Shown: positions 45,754 through 60,134 of the stretch, one piece after another
How the letters are laid out: each line of letters starts with the position of its first letter
Numbering within the stretch: the first letter of the stretch is position 1
Assembly: GCA_951213105.1 (NCBI GenBank)
Contig: OX578155.1
Coordinates: 31,636,857 to 31,700,856, forward strand
Reading direction: 5' to 3'
Length of the DNA: 64,000 nucleotides
Origin: Amaurobius ferox
Lineage: Eukaryota > Arthropoda > Arachnida > Araneae > Amaurobiidae
The notes under the pieces: generated by a model
What the model was told of the DNA's origin: nothing
Seen by the model: only the letters and a program-made list of their open reading frames with translations
Database searches by the model: none
Translations under genes and position numbers: made by a program

Positions 45754-46218
45754 GTAATTCACTGTAATAAAGCTTTACCGAATACGATAAGAGGTCTTTC
45801 CAAATGAGTTTTCACTCGACTTTTTATATATATTTACTAATATTCCATATTATTTACCTTGTCCATATAATGAAAAAGGTGTCTGTTTCGGAAAAATCTA
45901 ATCTCCGTACGGCAATGAAATTAAAAAAGAGATACCTCGGCTCCTGAGACAAAACGCCTAATAAAGATTTTTTTTTTTTTTTATCGGATCGAGTGCAGCC
46001 GCATGAGTTCGCGCAGCGATCGACTACGCCTCTGGAAAAATTGGATGAATGTATTTAATTAATTCTTGCTTTAAATCCCGAGCAACGTCGGATACATTTT
46101 CTGCGTGGTCGAGAGCTACTGCAAGGATGCTATTGTAATCAAGCGCTTTTAAAAAAGCGCAGCGGTCATGGTGTAAATTTAATCAAAATTTTGCACCTTA
46201 AATTCCGAGCAACGTCGT

Positions 46219-46628
46219 TTGTTTGTTTGAGACCCAGACCGTCCGACCTACCAGAAAGGTGTAAGGTAACCATTTGGACGGCCGGGAAGTGCCACCCAAT
46301 TTAGACCGGAACCCAGTGGGGGAGGCATCCACAGGGACCGTACCCTCCTTCCCCTACCACCAACCTCTCGGAAGGGCTTTCGGACCCACATGTTTAACGT
46401 GATCGTCCCACATGTTTAACGTGATCGTACTCCGCATGAACACGGCGGCAGTTGTGGCAGCGTGCAAATCCAGCGCGCAAACCACCGGGCTACTGCACCC
46501 GAAATGTGCCAACAGCACGTGGTGTTCCCAGGTGGTCACCCACCCAAGTACTAACCATGCCCGATGCTGCTTGACTTCGGTGATCTAACGAGAATCGGTG
46601 TTTTCGGCACGGTAGGGCCGTTGGAGGC
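46219..46628 (-). mobile_element. Mirror of 5S-derived SINE copy 2
   Basis: Reverse complement of 34,692-35,101, flanked by CCGAGCAACGTCGT. The 5S-like head is at about 46,508-46,626. Confidence 0.88.
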
Positions 46629-47438
46629 CCGAGCAACGTCGTGTATATTTTCTAGTATATATACAAGTCTCCTCGATTTTATGAAATTTAAAACTTAAAT
46701 TACTTTTTAAAGGCGAAAATTTTTAAATTTACGTCCTATATTCTGTAAATGCACTTTATTTGGGACTTTTTATTACTAGTATATATTTTAATAAACTCGT
46801 GTATTCCCCATTTTTCCTTCTTCAACATCTTTGACGGTCTCGTTCTCAGCTCCCAGATCATGTAGGGAGCTAAGACTCGGCACACAGTTCATCTCATCGA
46901 ACAGTTTTATTTATTAAATGTTCATGGTATTGCGTTGCATCGTTACGTCATTTACGTATGTCATAACAATGTTCCCCTCGTTTCATATTTTTTTTTCTTT
47001 GCAAATTGCTGCTTAGTGTTTTCAGATGAAATGTTATTTTGCTTATCGATCTCATCTATGTATAATACTGCATAGATTTAAAAGCAGATTACGTAAAAAA
47101 AATTAAAGTATATGCTATAATATATTTAATGCATAATATTGTTATGGTTTCGAATTCGAGTTTTGATTTACATGTTTTAAATATCCCTGAGCTCGTTTTT
47201 GAAGTGATGTATAGTCCTTCCATGGGCGAGAGATATTTCACAAACGAGTTGAAACGAGTTATTTAAATGAAATTCGGTACGATTATTACAAATGGTGAAT
47301 AACGCAATAACAGGATATTTAATAATATTAAATAAATAATTATTTTTATATCATTAGAAAACGCATGTATGTAGAAAATGCATACTTATTCAAGTAAAAC
47401 ATTAGGGATATATCTACATATTGCCCCGTAGATATATC

Positions 47439-47535
47439 TAGTTTTTGTCTAGCTGATACAATAGCTAGTTTTTGTCTAGCTTATACATAGCTAGTTTTTG
47501 TCTAGCTTATATATAGCTAGTTTTTGTCTAGCTTA
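47439..47535 (-). repeat. Mirror of the palindromic tandem array
   Basis: Four AGCTAGTTTTTGTCTAGCTT units, same number as in the left arm. Confidence 0.85.
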
Positions 47536-50344
47536 TTGCCCCATAGATATATCTTTCTAAATACTTTGGATATATCCCATACATTCTTTATGGAAAATGG
47601 AAATGGGGGAAAATCTAAAATTCAAATAATTTGTGATCTAATAGTGCAAATTACAAAATATTTTATTTAGTTCTGGTTTTTTTTTTTACGTAATATCATG
47701 ACAAAATAAGATTTCATAGCGATACAAGCCTTTGTTTTTAGCTTAGTGTTCATATCTCAGAGACACACACGCACACATGGATATCCAAAAGTGTTCGAAA
47801 TGTGTTCAGGTGATCTTAAAACGTGCTCTCCCTCAAATTATCAAATTTAAAAATTTTTGAGTAAACAATACTTACTACATGCAACATCATACTATTATAT
47901 ACCATAAGAAAATATACAGTTTTCCCAAAACTTTGGAAATCGTGATAATAAACACTTTTTTAAATCTCTTAAACACATTTTGAATATTTTTTAAAAATAT
48001 GTCCGTAGGTGTGTATTATGAAAATTTAAGTGTGGATATACATTATGTTAAAAGTCTGATGTGAGTAGCACATGTTTTTGATGCAGAACCTTTATTTATT
48101 TGACAGCGAATTAATGGAACAAGATCCACAAAACTATGATTTTGCCATTGAATTAACAACATATAAATTGAAATTGGGCTCTTTTTGCAACTTATGATTC
48201 CAAACAAATGGTTTATTCAAACTCACGTACAAAATTTGGATCCATATGCAGTTAACATTTAATTAGTATCAATCGTATGAAATAATTGACTATTAGCGAA
48301 TTCTTAAGAGTCAAAATACAAAATTATTACAAAAAGTATCTTCCCTCGTGAGTGGAATTATTTAGATTCACGAAAATGATGTTGCATAACATTGCATACG
48401 GAAATGTAACATATTTCACAATACTTACTACTTTTTTAATTTCGTATAATTTTTTTTAAAAATTAATGTAAAAAACATGCAATATCTCGAGAACGGTTCA
48501 TAATTAAAAAATATTTATGTAAAATAATTTATGCAACAATATTCAAAGTGCTGATTTTTCAAAATTTATTCTTAAATCGTGCAATATTTTGAAAACGGTC
48601 CATGCTAGCTTTCTATAGGGTTTTGACGGTTTTTGATACAGATTATCAAGGCCATGGAGAGGTAATCCGGGCCCGGAGGGAGCAACTCGCGAGCCTCTAT
48701 TTTGCTTAGGCCTTATTTCAATTTCCCTTCACAATGATCTTAATTAAAGTGTAAGATGTTCGAGTTATAAAAAATACAGTAGACGAAACCGGAAAATAAT
48801 AAATATAAATATCAAATATTTTTTTCAATTAATTGCTATTAATTTTTTCTCGAATAAGCAAAACATTAGAAACGGAACATCTTTTCGCTTTTGTAAACCA
48901 GATTTGTTGCAATACCACATTTTTTTTTACCTGAAGATAAAAAGAAAGATAAATATTTTGAGTGAAAAAACTATTTTTTCACTTCCATAATCATTATTTA
49001 TATATTTTCATTTAAATTTTTTTTAAGAAGAGTTCAAAAATCTGGGCTCGGGAGGAATCACCCCGTCCCCACCCCCTTCTCAACAGGCATGCAGATTATG
49101 AACCAATTTACTACATGAATGTAAGAGAAAGCCGAGTCAACTCTCTTTTGCATAACCTCACATACAACATGCGAGATATAATAACCTTGATGCGAGAGTG
49201 CGACAGAGAGTACGGTTAGATATTCTTTGAGTGCAATTCGTATTATTCTCCCCCTCCCCAAAGAATGACAGGCGGAGTGCTCGCCACCGCGTAGACATCT
49301 GTGACCACAGAATCTGTGTCTGTGACCTTGACAAAGAATGTGAAACAGTCAACATCCGTAACGTCTTTGAACAAATCTGAAAAATGCAAGGATGGGTCTT
49401 CTTGTTGAAGAACTTTCTCCATAGCTTTCTACGAGACGAGAATTTGACATATTTGATAATACTTCTGCATTTTTAAGTTTATATATTTTTTTTTATAAAT
49501 ATGTTTGAAAAACAGGCAACATCTCGAGAATGGCCCATGGTAGCGTTCAAAAGTTTCTGTCATTCGTTTTCTAATGAAAAATCACAGCTGAAAAGATTAT
49601 TTATTTATGATTTTTGAAGATACCGATTTTTAAAGATGTTTTCAAAAATTCATTTGAAAATTAAGGGAGTGTTCCCAAGGCCTGACTAAGCCAATGTGGG
49701 GCCCGGTGTTAATTGGGTGCCCCCTACACTCACGACATACCAAATACATGCAAAGAAAAACAAACATCACAAAGCAAATTTGGAAGTTTAGGACCACTAT
49801 CCAGAAGGTACTTTTGTAAATGTAGAACTTTTATTTAAAAGTAAAACTATAAAAGATGTATAATATGTAAAACTATTAACATATTTTCAAATAATTAAAT
49901 AAATAACTATTTCTGAATAAAATGGTTTAACATATACAAAATTTAGGGGCCGCGGGGATGCCCGTGATAATCGTACCAAATTATTTCTGAAACATTCATT
50001 TGTGAGATTTGGCTTCCACACGCACACACTAACATACTTAGAGACAGACCTTCCCTCAAAAACGTTCGCTTCTATTTTAGGAATGCTTAAAACGTGTGCT
50101 CTTCCGTCGAAAATTCGAATTCGAATTTTCGACTTCGTCACAGTACTTTCCTTATATACATTATACTGTAATATAGGGAAAGTAAGAATTATGCATGTAC
50201 CGGATGCGCACAAACAATGTTGTATATGTAACATGTACTTCTGTAGTTTTTATACCTTACGACATTGATTTTGCAAACATTATTCAAGCCACCTACATTG
50301 AAAATGTTACATGTCTTATGTAGTTTCGCACCTGCTCAACATTC

Positions 50345-50576
50345 AAAGAGATATGGCACCAGTAATTTTTTGAAGTTGGGGGAATTCACTTTTTTTCTTA
50401 ATTAGTATCATCCTGATATTAATTATGAAAAAAAAAAAAAGAACCCATTTATTTTATGAGCATTCGTTTTTAAAAGACTTTTTGGGGGAGCCAGAAAGGC
50501 CTAGCTCCACGTGCAAGAAATTTTTATCTGTTTTGCAACTTTTCATCTTATAAATTATTCTTGCTTTACACCATGT
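50345..50576. other. 232-bp segment present only in the right arm
   Basis: Starts AAAGAGATATGGCACC and ends TTTACACCATGT. In the left arm CTCAACATTC joins ATGTTTATGC directly (complement near 30,960-30,980). No target duplication is visible, so loss from the left arm is as likely as insertion here. Confidence 0.8.
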
Positions 50577-50649
50577 ATGTTTATGCAAGAAACAAGGGGA
50601 TTAATACTTTAAGTACCTCTATTACATATATGATTTATAACACTAAAAT

Positions 50650-51413
50650 AAAAAATCTGATGTGGGCAGCACATGACTTTCCCTGCAGACTTATATTAAC
50701 GTTCTCTTTATTTTAACTAAATTTATTTCACTTTTAATTCAATTTTCATTCTCATGCGGTAACCGGGCTTATTTTCAAAGGTGGCGTAGGGAAAGTACGA
50801 AAAACTAAAATATCTCGGGAACGGCAAGTCCTAGTAAAATGGAGTTGGTCTTATTCTTTTCGTCGTTAAAAATTACGTATTAAAGCAGCATTTAATGGAT
50901 ATATTTGAGTATACCCAGTTCTTTATTTTAGATTTTGGCAATTTTTGCGGGCCATTTTGCAAAAAAAAGGCAGGTTATTTTTTTCTGAATCGTGCCAAAA
51001 TCTAATCAGCACCAAGGTGACTTATACGTGACTCATCTACCGAATTTTGTGAAATTCGGTCCATTAGTTTTTCAGCTACAGTGGATACAAGCTTTTGCGG
51101 GCCATTTCACAAAAAAGGCGGGTTCTTTTATTCCGAATCGTACCCAAAACTAATCAGCACTAGCCCCGACCACAAGTGACTTACCTACAAAATTTTGTGA
51201 AATTCGGTCCATTAGTTTTTTAGTTAGAGTGGATACAAAATCTGCACAGACACACAGACAGACAGACACACACACAGACGTCACGCTAAAAATGGTTTTT
51301 TCGTATTCTAGAGGTCTCGAAACGTGTAGATCCGTCGAAAACTCGAGTTGCGATTTTCGGCATGATTCCAATACTTTCCCTATACATTACCATGTATTGC
51401 AGGGAAAGTAAAA
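50650..51413 (-). mobile_element. Family A copy Y, mirror, single monomer
   Basis: Matches left-arm Y and not X1 throughout, including the head-proximal GATTTTCGGCATGATTCC and the CACTAGCCCCGACCAC variant. The flank AATGTAATTTAAGGGTG follows the head directly. Confidence 0.85.
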
Positions 51414-53403
51414 AAATGTAATTTAAGGGTGTAGTTAAGAGATTATATTAAACCAATCTTTACCTATAGAAAACCTGAGGTTTTTTCTGATGTACATACA
51501 TTAGTAGAAAACTATGTATTATACATCAATTGTAGATAGAATACTTATAGGTGCCTAACCATGATGATTAGAGAGAAAAAGAAAAATCAACCACATCTGC
51601 AAAAGGAAGAATGTGGTTGCTCTGTATTTTATTTTGATGAAGGATGTCTTATAAATAAAAACATTCTTGCTTTTGCTGGTTTGATTGTTCTGCCTTTTTA
51701 TATTTTACCGAAGGAGAATGATTTTTCTCCGAAACAGGTTGAGTCATTTAATCAATTATTTATACTGAATCTAAAGAAGTAGTTTTACTTTAAGGCTAAT
51801 GGTTTTTAATTCCAGATTTTCTAATCGGAAAAAATATTTTGAAATATTTTTCACAATTATAAAAACTCTTATTGTAATTGTGTTTATAATGGGGAATTTT
51901 TCCTTGTTCCACTCCTTCCACTGTTCTTTAGGGGGCTGTGTTTCTAATAAAACTTACTGCATATTTATTTTATTGCGGTTTTAGTTTGAATTAATCATTA
52001 AGAGTTATATTATAAACACAATTACAGTAAGAGTTTCTATAATTGTGAAAATAATTCAAAATATTTTTTCGGATTAGAAAAAGTTCTTATAACATGAAAT
52101 TAAAAATACTTCAAGTTAGTTTTAAAATACTTCAAGAAAGTTTCAGCATAAAGCATAAATAGTTGATTAAATATATCAACCGGTTACAGAGGCAAAAACA
52201 CTCTCCTTCGGATAAAAAGAGCAACCAAACCAGCAAAGGAAAGAATGTGGTTGCTCTGTATTTTATTTTGATGAAGGAGGCCTCAGAAACCGTTTGATAT
52301 ATTCAACCTGCTTATGCTTTAAATAATAATGAAGTATTTTTAATTTTAAATTATTTAAGACAGCAGGCTTAGCGAAGATTTTGTGTTATATGTTTCTATA
52401 CTATAATTATTATAATGCAATTTCGTCAGTTTTAGCAGTTAGTCTCTAATACAATATGATTAAATAAAATAATATTCAACGTTAAACTTCTTTTGATCTT
52501 TCAATTCATTTAATAAGTTAGACTAGACTAAACAAAAGTAAAATATTATACAAAATTTTAAAATATATTTTTACTTTAATTTTACATGAGGATATTTGAT
52601 TAGAATTAGAGCTAATTTTAAGGATATCGGCAATTTTTTTCAAAAATTAGTGACTACTTTTCTGGTGGACCATTAAATTTATGACATTGCTCCCTACAAA
52701 GCTTTTGACATAAATTCAGGAATTAGTAAACATCATTTCACAAATTAAACACGAGATTATGGGATAAACTTCTTAGCTGTGATTCAATGATTACCGTTCC
52801 TAGTTGGAAACATATAAATGAAATCATTCTATTTGTAATAAAACATTATATAAAAATAGATGTTCCTTTCCCATATTTTTCCGTACAACACATAGTATAT
52901 GTAAAGGGTATGTATTGGAGTAAAAATATATTAACTGTCGGATATTGATGGATCTCCGCACTTTGAGCATAAAGAATGCAAATTAACCATTTTTTAAATC
53001 ATGTCCGTGTGTATTGTCTGTCTGCGAGTCTGTAGACACGATATCTCAATAACAAATCGAGAGAATTGAATTAAACTTGGCACAATTATTTTCATCGCAA
53101 GACGCCAGGGTCCGAGATTAAGATACGTCAGAACCCCCCCCCCCCCCCAAATAACTCGTTTTCAAATATGTGTACAAAACACTTAAAAACAAGAAAACTG
53201 TAAAAATTACAACATTTTGGGAAGTTAAAAAATTTTATAAATTTGATCTTAACTCATTTTTAATTAAATGATGTGGCTATATTTAAATATATCTTTGACA
53301 TTAGGAAAGATAGTAGTAGTGTGGCAAAAACGTATGAAATTCTTTAAGTAAGCAATAAAACTTACTAAATACTCGTCTCTTATGAAAATCACAACTAGCA
53401 CTT

Positions 53404-53687
53404 GCCGCCCAGGCGGTGAAATGGATAGCGTCTCCGACTGCTGTCTAGTGGGCTTGGGTTCGAATCCCGAGTAAGGCATGGGCGTTTTCTTGAGGATGAA
53501 GTCAGTCTTCCGCCTTCTGGGTCCTCGCCAAATGTGAAGCTGCACCCCCCAGACCTTCGACATTGATGCTTGTTTGTGTTAATAAAAAAACTTTGTGATC
53601 TCGTCTTGTGTCATTCTTTGTCCTTCTTCTGGCATCACTGGTCCTGTTTGTGGTTCGACCGAAACAGGAGGTTATGAGCAACAACTA
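53404..53687 (+). mobile_element. Mirror of the second-family tRNA SINE
   Basis: Flanked by CACAACTAGCACTT at 53,390-53,403 and 53,688-53,701. A third AACTAGCACTT at about 53,763 borders the adjacent 60-bp SINE tail fragment (53,702-53,761). Confidence 0.85.
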
Positions 53688-56376
53688 CACAACTAGCACT
53701 TACCGACCGTCCAAACAGTTACCTTACACCTTTCTGGTAGGTCGGACGGTCTGGGTTTCAACAACTAGCACTTAGAGAAAACAAAAAAAGAAGGCTTTGC
53801 TACTGTCTGTGATAGATATATGACTGTGTATTTAAGGCTAGAGCTTGTCCACGTGTAAAGCTTTCATGCTTGGATTTTATTTTATTTTATCGATTCCTTT
53901 CCATTGATGTTTTTTGTTTGTCTTCAGCTTGATGACTAGAAGTTTGCATTTTATTTTCCACTTGATTGATGATTGATTGATTCTCTGTTTGATACTTTTA
54001 TTTGTAAGGCATTTTTTAATGTTGAGGTTTTTTGAGTTGAAACTTCTTTCTATTCTTTCATTGGATTTTCAAACTTTTATTATTATATATATATAATATG
54101 AAAATTCAATGATTGAATAGTGAGAAATTGTAGCTCAAAATACCCTAATTTAAAACATTCCTACAAATTAAAAAGAAGTATTAAAGATCCACGGTACAGT
54201 GTTTTCAATGTTGAATTAAACATTTGACCCTTTTCCGAATGATAGCATAACTATTTCAAAGAACCCAATTAACTTATGGTTCACAACTCTAAATTAATAA
54301 TTATTTATACTGATAGCATCCTCAATAAGCAACACAGTCTTTATATCAAAATATTTTAATAATTAATTCATTAATTAGGTGCCATTTTCAATAACTTTAA
54401 CGATATTTTAGTCAATCTGTCATGAAATATCGACAAGATGGCGATATCCCTCTAGATTATTCGACAAGTTCGCCAATGGTATCGCCAAGTGTTACAGATA
54501 AACGGAGAAGAGAACATTTTTCTTATATACTAAAAGTATTCCGAATTCAAAATTTGCAAATCATTAACTCCCATTTGGCGTCATTTTTATCAATTTGGCG
54601 ACATTTCCCTCACTTTGGCAACACTTAAAAAAGTCGCCACGTTCGCAATATCCTGCCAAAATTTTTGCCTAGCGTTACGAACGGATCGTCGGAGAAATAA
54701 ATTTATTCTTAAAGTCGAGTTCTATGTTCTTTCCAAGATATTGAATTTTCCTCAATTAGTCGTCATGTCCATTGATTTAGCGTCAATTTTACCAATTTGG
54801 CGACTTTTTCGTCAATTTGGTAACTTTTAAAAAAGTTGCCAAGTTGGCGATATTTCGCCACATTTGTCGCTAAAATTTCGCTAAGCGTTATGGATATGAA
54901 ATAGGTTATTCTTATAGGAGGTAAATGACTATTAGCGTTTAAATAAAAAAACTAATACCGAAGTATCTTCTCTCGTGAATGGATCGTTCAAAATCCACGA
55001 GAATGATGTTAAAAAATTTATCGCGTGATATTATATATGAAAAGTAAAAATATTTTACAATAATTAATATTATTTTTTATTTTATATGATTTTTTGATAA
55101 CTTTATTTGAAAAATGCGTAATATCCCAAGAAAGGTTTATACTAGCGTTCTAATTTTTATGTCAATCATTTTATGATGAAAAATTACATAGAAAATGATT
55201 ATTTACGTAACTTCATTGAAAATTTTGATTTTTTGACAATTTTTCCAAATTTCATTCGAAAATTTGTGGGTGTTCTGAACATTCGAATGCGTCTAAAACC
55301 AATATAGTTCCAGTGTTCACAGATGGTAATTTTTGTACTAAATTTCGTTCGAATCTTTCTATTCGTTCGTGAGATGTCGTCTCCACAGACTCATGGACAC
55401 ACACACAAGTAGACATCACCTCAAAAACGTCTGATTCGTGTTCAGAGATGCTTGAAACGTGATCTCCGGTCGAAAACTCAAATTCGAATGTTCGATCCCG
55501 TCACAATACTTTTCTTATACATTATACAACTTATGTATAAGGAAAGTAATAAGCTTACCAAATTTCGAGAAATTCACTTGATTATTTTGAGATATCGCTT
55601 TTTTTTAGGAAAAGCAAAATTTCAAATATCTGGAGAACTATTTATAAAACTACTCATACATAAAGCAATACTATTCATACTACTTTAAAAAGTAAAAAAA
55701 TAAGTAATTTTAAGGAATTTCTTAGGACTTAAAACACTTTTTAACTTGTATTAAAATAATAAAATATGTCTGCTTAGAATTTTTGGCACTAAAATTCGCC
55801 GGCGAAGCACTCACTCACATTCACAATATTTTGGGAAAAAACATTAAAATTCATTAATTTTGAGTAATGGTTCTAAAATTCGCAATTTTAAAGAAAAGCG
55901 TTAACATTTGCAATTTAAAAAAAATGCCCAAATGTATATTTTTATTTAAAATCGCTAAAAGTAGCAATTCTATTTAAAAACTTTAAAACTTGTAATTTCA
56001 AGAAAAGCTATAAAGCTAAAATGTAAGAAAATGTGTAAAATTAAAAGTACTTCCATTCACGAATGTCCCAGAGAATTGCGCTGATTCTAATGTTACATGA
56101 AAAAAGAAAGAAAATATTTTATCTGGCCTTACATTACTATCTTTTACAGTGACTGTACCTCTACTGAAGAAATTAATTGCTTACGTGTTGCAACCACAGC
56201 TGCTCGATAGTTTTGAGGAAGCTGTTCTAGTATTTATCAACAATCTTAGTGGCGGGAAATTAAAAAATGCTATTTATCATTCAGTATGCGGTAGAAGTCT
56301 CAAGCTTTGTTTCTAACGTTTTATTTGGTACGCTCCGACCGGTTATATTCATTGAGAAAATTTTAAATTAATTTTA

Positions 56377-56666
56377 AAGGACGCGACAGCCCAGTGGTTA
56401 GTGCGCGTGAATTGCACTCGGTTGGCCCGGGTTCGATTGCCGCCACTACCAAAACTGTCGCCGTGTTTTTACGCGGAATACTATCACGTTAAACATGTGG
56501 GTCCATAAGTCCTTCCAAGAGGTTGGTGGTAGGGGAAGGAGGGTACGGTCCCTGTGGATGCCTCCTCCACTGGGTTCCGGTCTAAATTGAGTGGCACTTT
56601 CCGGGCCGTCCAAACAGATACCTTATACCTTTCTGGTAGGTCGGACGGTCTGGGTCGAAGAAGGAA
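56377..56666 (+). mobile_element. Mirror of the tRNA-headed shared-body SINE
   Basis: Target duplication AAATTAATTTTA at 56,365-56,376 and 56,667-56,678. Box A region at about 56,388-56,406 and box B GGTTCGATT at about 56,430. Confidence 0.87.
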
Positions 56667-59600
56667 AAATTAATTTTAATTAAGTATATTAAATTACTGT
56701 GTTTATTTCAGTTACGTAAAGATACATGCTTAAAAACAAACCTTTATCTCAATTCTTCATAGAAAATTTCCCCACATTCATGTTTTTAACACATTTGAAT
56801 ACAAATCATATCGGGCTGAGACTCATTAGTCTTCGGGTCGGATCGTGAATTTATACGTTTCTTTGGATTCGGGCTGAGTTTAAACACTAGCATTTCGGGT
56901 CTGTCCGGATGAAAATCTGGATTTCGGCCTTGCAGACCACTTATGTGCGGATACGGATAAATAAATATAGATGAACACCGAAAACCTAAAATAGACTGAA
57001 AAAATCGTATCCGAGAACGGCTCGAGATGACCTCTGAACAATGTTGTTCATTAATTTCAGATTAAAAATATTTACAAAACTTTCATTCATTTGACAATAG
57101 TGAGTTTTTTTGATGTTTTATGAATTTTCTTATTTTGGATCATAACGGGATATATCGCGAGAACGGCGTATGTGTGCATCTTGTAAATGGTAGCATTCGC
57201 ATTTATATAAATATCCACATAAATATAGGAATTTTTGTAATATTTTGTAACGTAATTATATTTCTATAACATTTTTATCGATTTTCGGTATGAAAAGTTC
57301 GTTGTGTCGTGAACCTATACCGACGCATCTCATTCTCAATTTATATATATAACAGCTGAAGTTTTTTTTTTATGTATCTATTATTTTTACTTTCCTTTTA
57401 TACAGAGTATAACGTATAAGGAAAGTTATTGTGACTGGGTCGAAAATTCGAATGAGTTTTCAACGGGAGAGCACGTTTCAAGCATCCCTGAACACGAATC
57501 AAACGTTTTTGAGGTGATGTCTGTGTGTGTGTTAGTGAGTTTGTGGTGACCATAACTGACGAATCGACGCACCGATCCGAACGAAATCTGATACAAGAAT
57601 TACAATCCGTGAATTCTGGAAGCCTATTGTTTTTACATGCAATCGAATGTCCAGAACCCACCTAAAGTTTTAAATAAAATTTTGAAAAATCATCAAAAAA
57701 TTAAAACATTCAATAAAGTTGCCTAAATAATCATTTCTTATGTAATTTTTCATTAGAAAACGATTGACAAACTTTAGAATGCTAGCATGAACCGTTCTCG
57801 AGATATTGCACATTTTAAAAATAAATTTATCAAAAAATCACATAAAATTCATAAAAAGTATTAACTATTGTGAAATATATTCACTTTAGTGTATATATAT
57901 ATAGTGTATATAAATATATTCACATTAACTATTGTGAAATATATTCACTTTTCATATGTAATATTATGCGATAAATTTATTATCATTATTCTCGTAGATC
58001 TGTTACTGTAGTTTCAAACAATTTGAATGTTGGGAAGAGCAATTTTTCATTTTGATTTCAGAATATCGTTGAATAAATAAGTTTTCAATTTCTTATCTAG
58101 AATTATAATTTTTCTGTATCCGGTTCTAATTTATCCATCCACTTTCTTCGTAGGGCAAACTTACTACTACTTAATATGGGGGACAGGGAGACTTTCATCC
58201 GCTAATTGAGAATCTTATTTCATATGTAATTTCAAATTTTTCTCTTTCAATTTTGGTCTATTTTTGACTTTATTATTTATTTTGATCCAACCCGACCCGA
58301 ATATAATAAAACATGTCCTGGCTCGAGCATACCGTTAACTTAAGACCCTTGAGATTGATATAAACTTAATTTAAAACTGCCCCCCCCCCCTCAAATTGAA
58401 TTTCAAAATACGCATTATAGACAGACGGGGTGTATAGATAACTATTGAGAATGAGTATAAAATTACAACATTATACAAAGTATCTTTTCTCGTGACTGGA
58501 ACGACCTGGATGCTCGAGAATGATGTTAACAAAATTGTCGCATAATATTGTATATATACATATTTTACGATAGTTAATACTTTTTAATCTTTATTTTTGA
58601 TAAATTCATTTGAAAGCGTGCACTATCGAGAGAACTTAATGAAAAATTACATATGAAATGATCATTTACATAACATTATTGAAAGTTATGATTCTTTTAA
58701 TGATATTCAAAATTTAAATCAAAAATTTGAGGATCTTGCTTAAAACCAATAGGGTTCCAGTATTTACCGATTGTAATACTATATAATAAAAGAAGTAAAT
58801 GAATTTGAGCCAATAGAGTAAGTCATATGCTGCACACATCAGATTTTTTACTCTGCCTACATAATGTATACGGAAAGTATTGTGGCTGTGTCGAAAAATC
58901 GAATTCAAGTTTTGATGGAATACGTTTCATGCATCGAACGTTTTCGAGACAATGTGTATACGTATTTTCGTGGAAACGATATCTTGACAAACGAATTGGG
59001 CGTTTCGAACGTAATTTTGCGCGATTATTAGTGAATGGATGTGGATCCCTATTAATTTCTTCGTTTGGTCGAACGTTCGGAAGACACCCAAATTTTCGAA
59101 TGAATTTTTGAAAAAAATCTGTACATTCAATATTGTTAAATAAATTATTATTTTATACGCAATTTTTATTATAAAATGAATGATACAAGCTTTAGAACGC
59201 TAGCGGGGACCGTTCCCGAGATATTGCATGTTTTTGCAAATACATTTAGCTGAAAAATTGAATAAAATTGAGCGGTAATAAGTCAAATGTATGTCAACGG
59301 TAGTAAGTCAACTAAGTATTCTAAAAAAAATAATAAAAGCACGGGGGAATAAACGAATTTACGTCTAGCTGTAGAAGAACTCTCCAGCAGACCAACCCGT
59401 GTCCTTGAATAAGGAATGCAGGAAATGGGGTGGTTATTTTTTCTTTTAGGGGGGTGGAGAGTGCTCCACATGTACTTTGTTGCCTAGAGGCTTCGAGAAG
59501 CAATCAAGATTCTAGCTCTTTGTCTAGAGGTCAAAACTGACCTCTCGCTTATCTCCCGTAGGATAGAGAAATTTGGAAGTAATATGAATGAATTTACATC

Positions 59601-60134
59601 TACATCTATACATGATTATAAGCTAATTTGTGGAAAGTGATCACAGGCCCTGTTGTGGCCAGTGCGTCTCTGAGTCCGCTCGCTCTCTTTTGTTTTCTCA
59701 CGCAATTTTTTTACTATTAATTAATAATTATTTACTAATGATTTTTCTTTCAACCAAATACATTTGTTAGTTCCCGTATTTGATTCTAAAATGTAATAGT
59801 TCTAATAGATGCAAAATGTAGGCCCTAGCACGATTTTTTTTTTCTAAGCTACATTTTGTACTGCACAAGCCAGCATTATTAGCAACAAAAGAAGTGTTAC
59901 TTTTAAAAATGACTATTAAAATAACTAATAAATTTAACTATAAAGACTGACTATCATTATTATTATTTTTTTCACTTTACATTTTCACTAGTCCTTTAAA
60001 AAAATCTAATGTGGACAGAGCACATGACTTTCTCTGCAAACTCAAATTCATTTTCTCTTTATTTCTATAATAATTCTTTAAATTGATTTTCATTGCACAA
60101 AATAACACTGAATGTGCACTTTTAAATCAATTTT

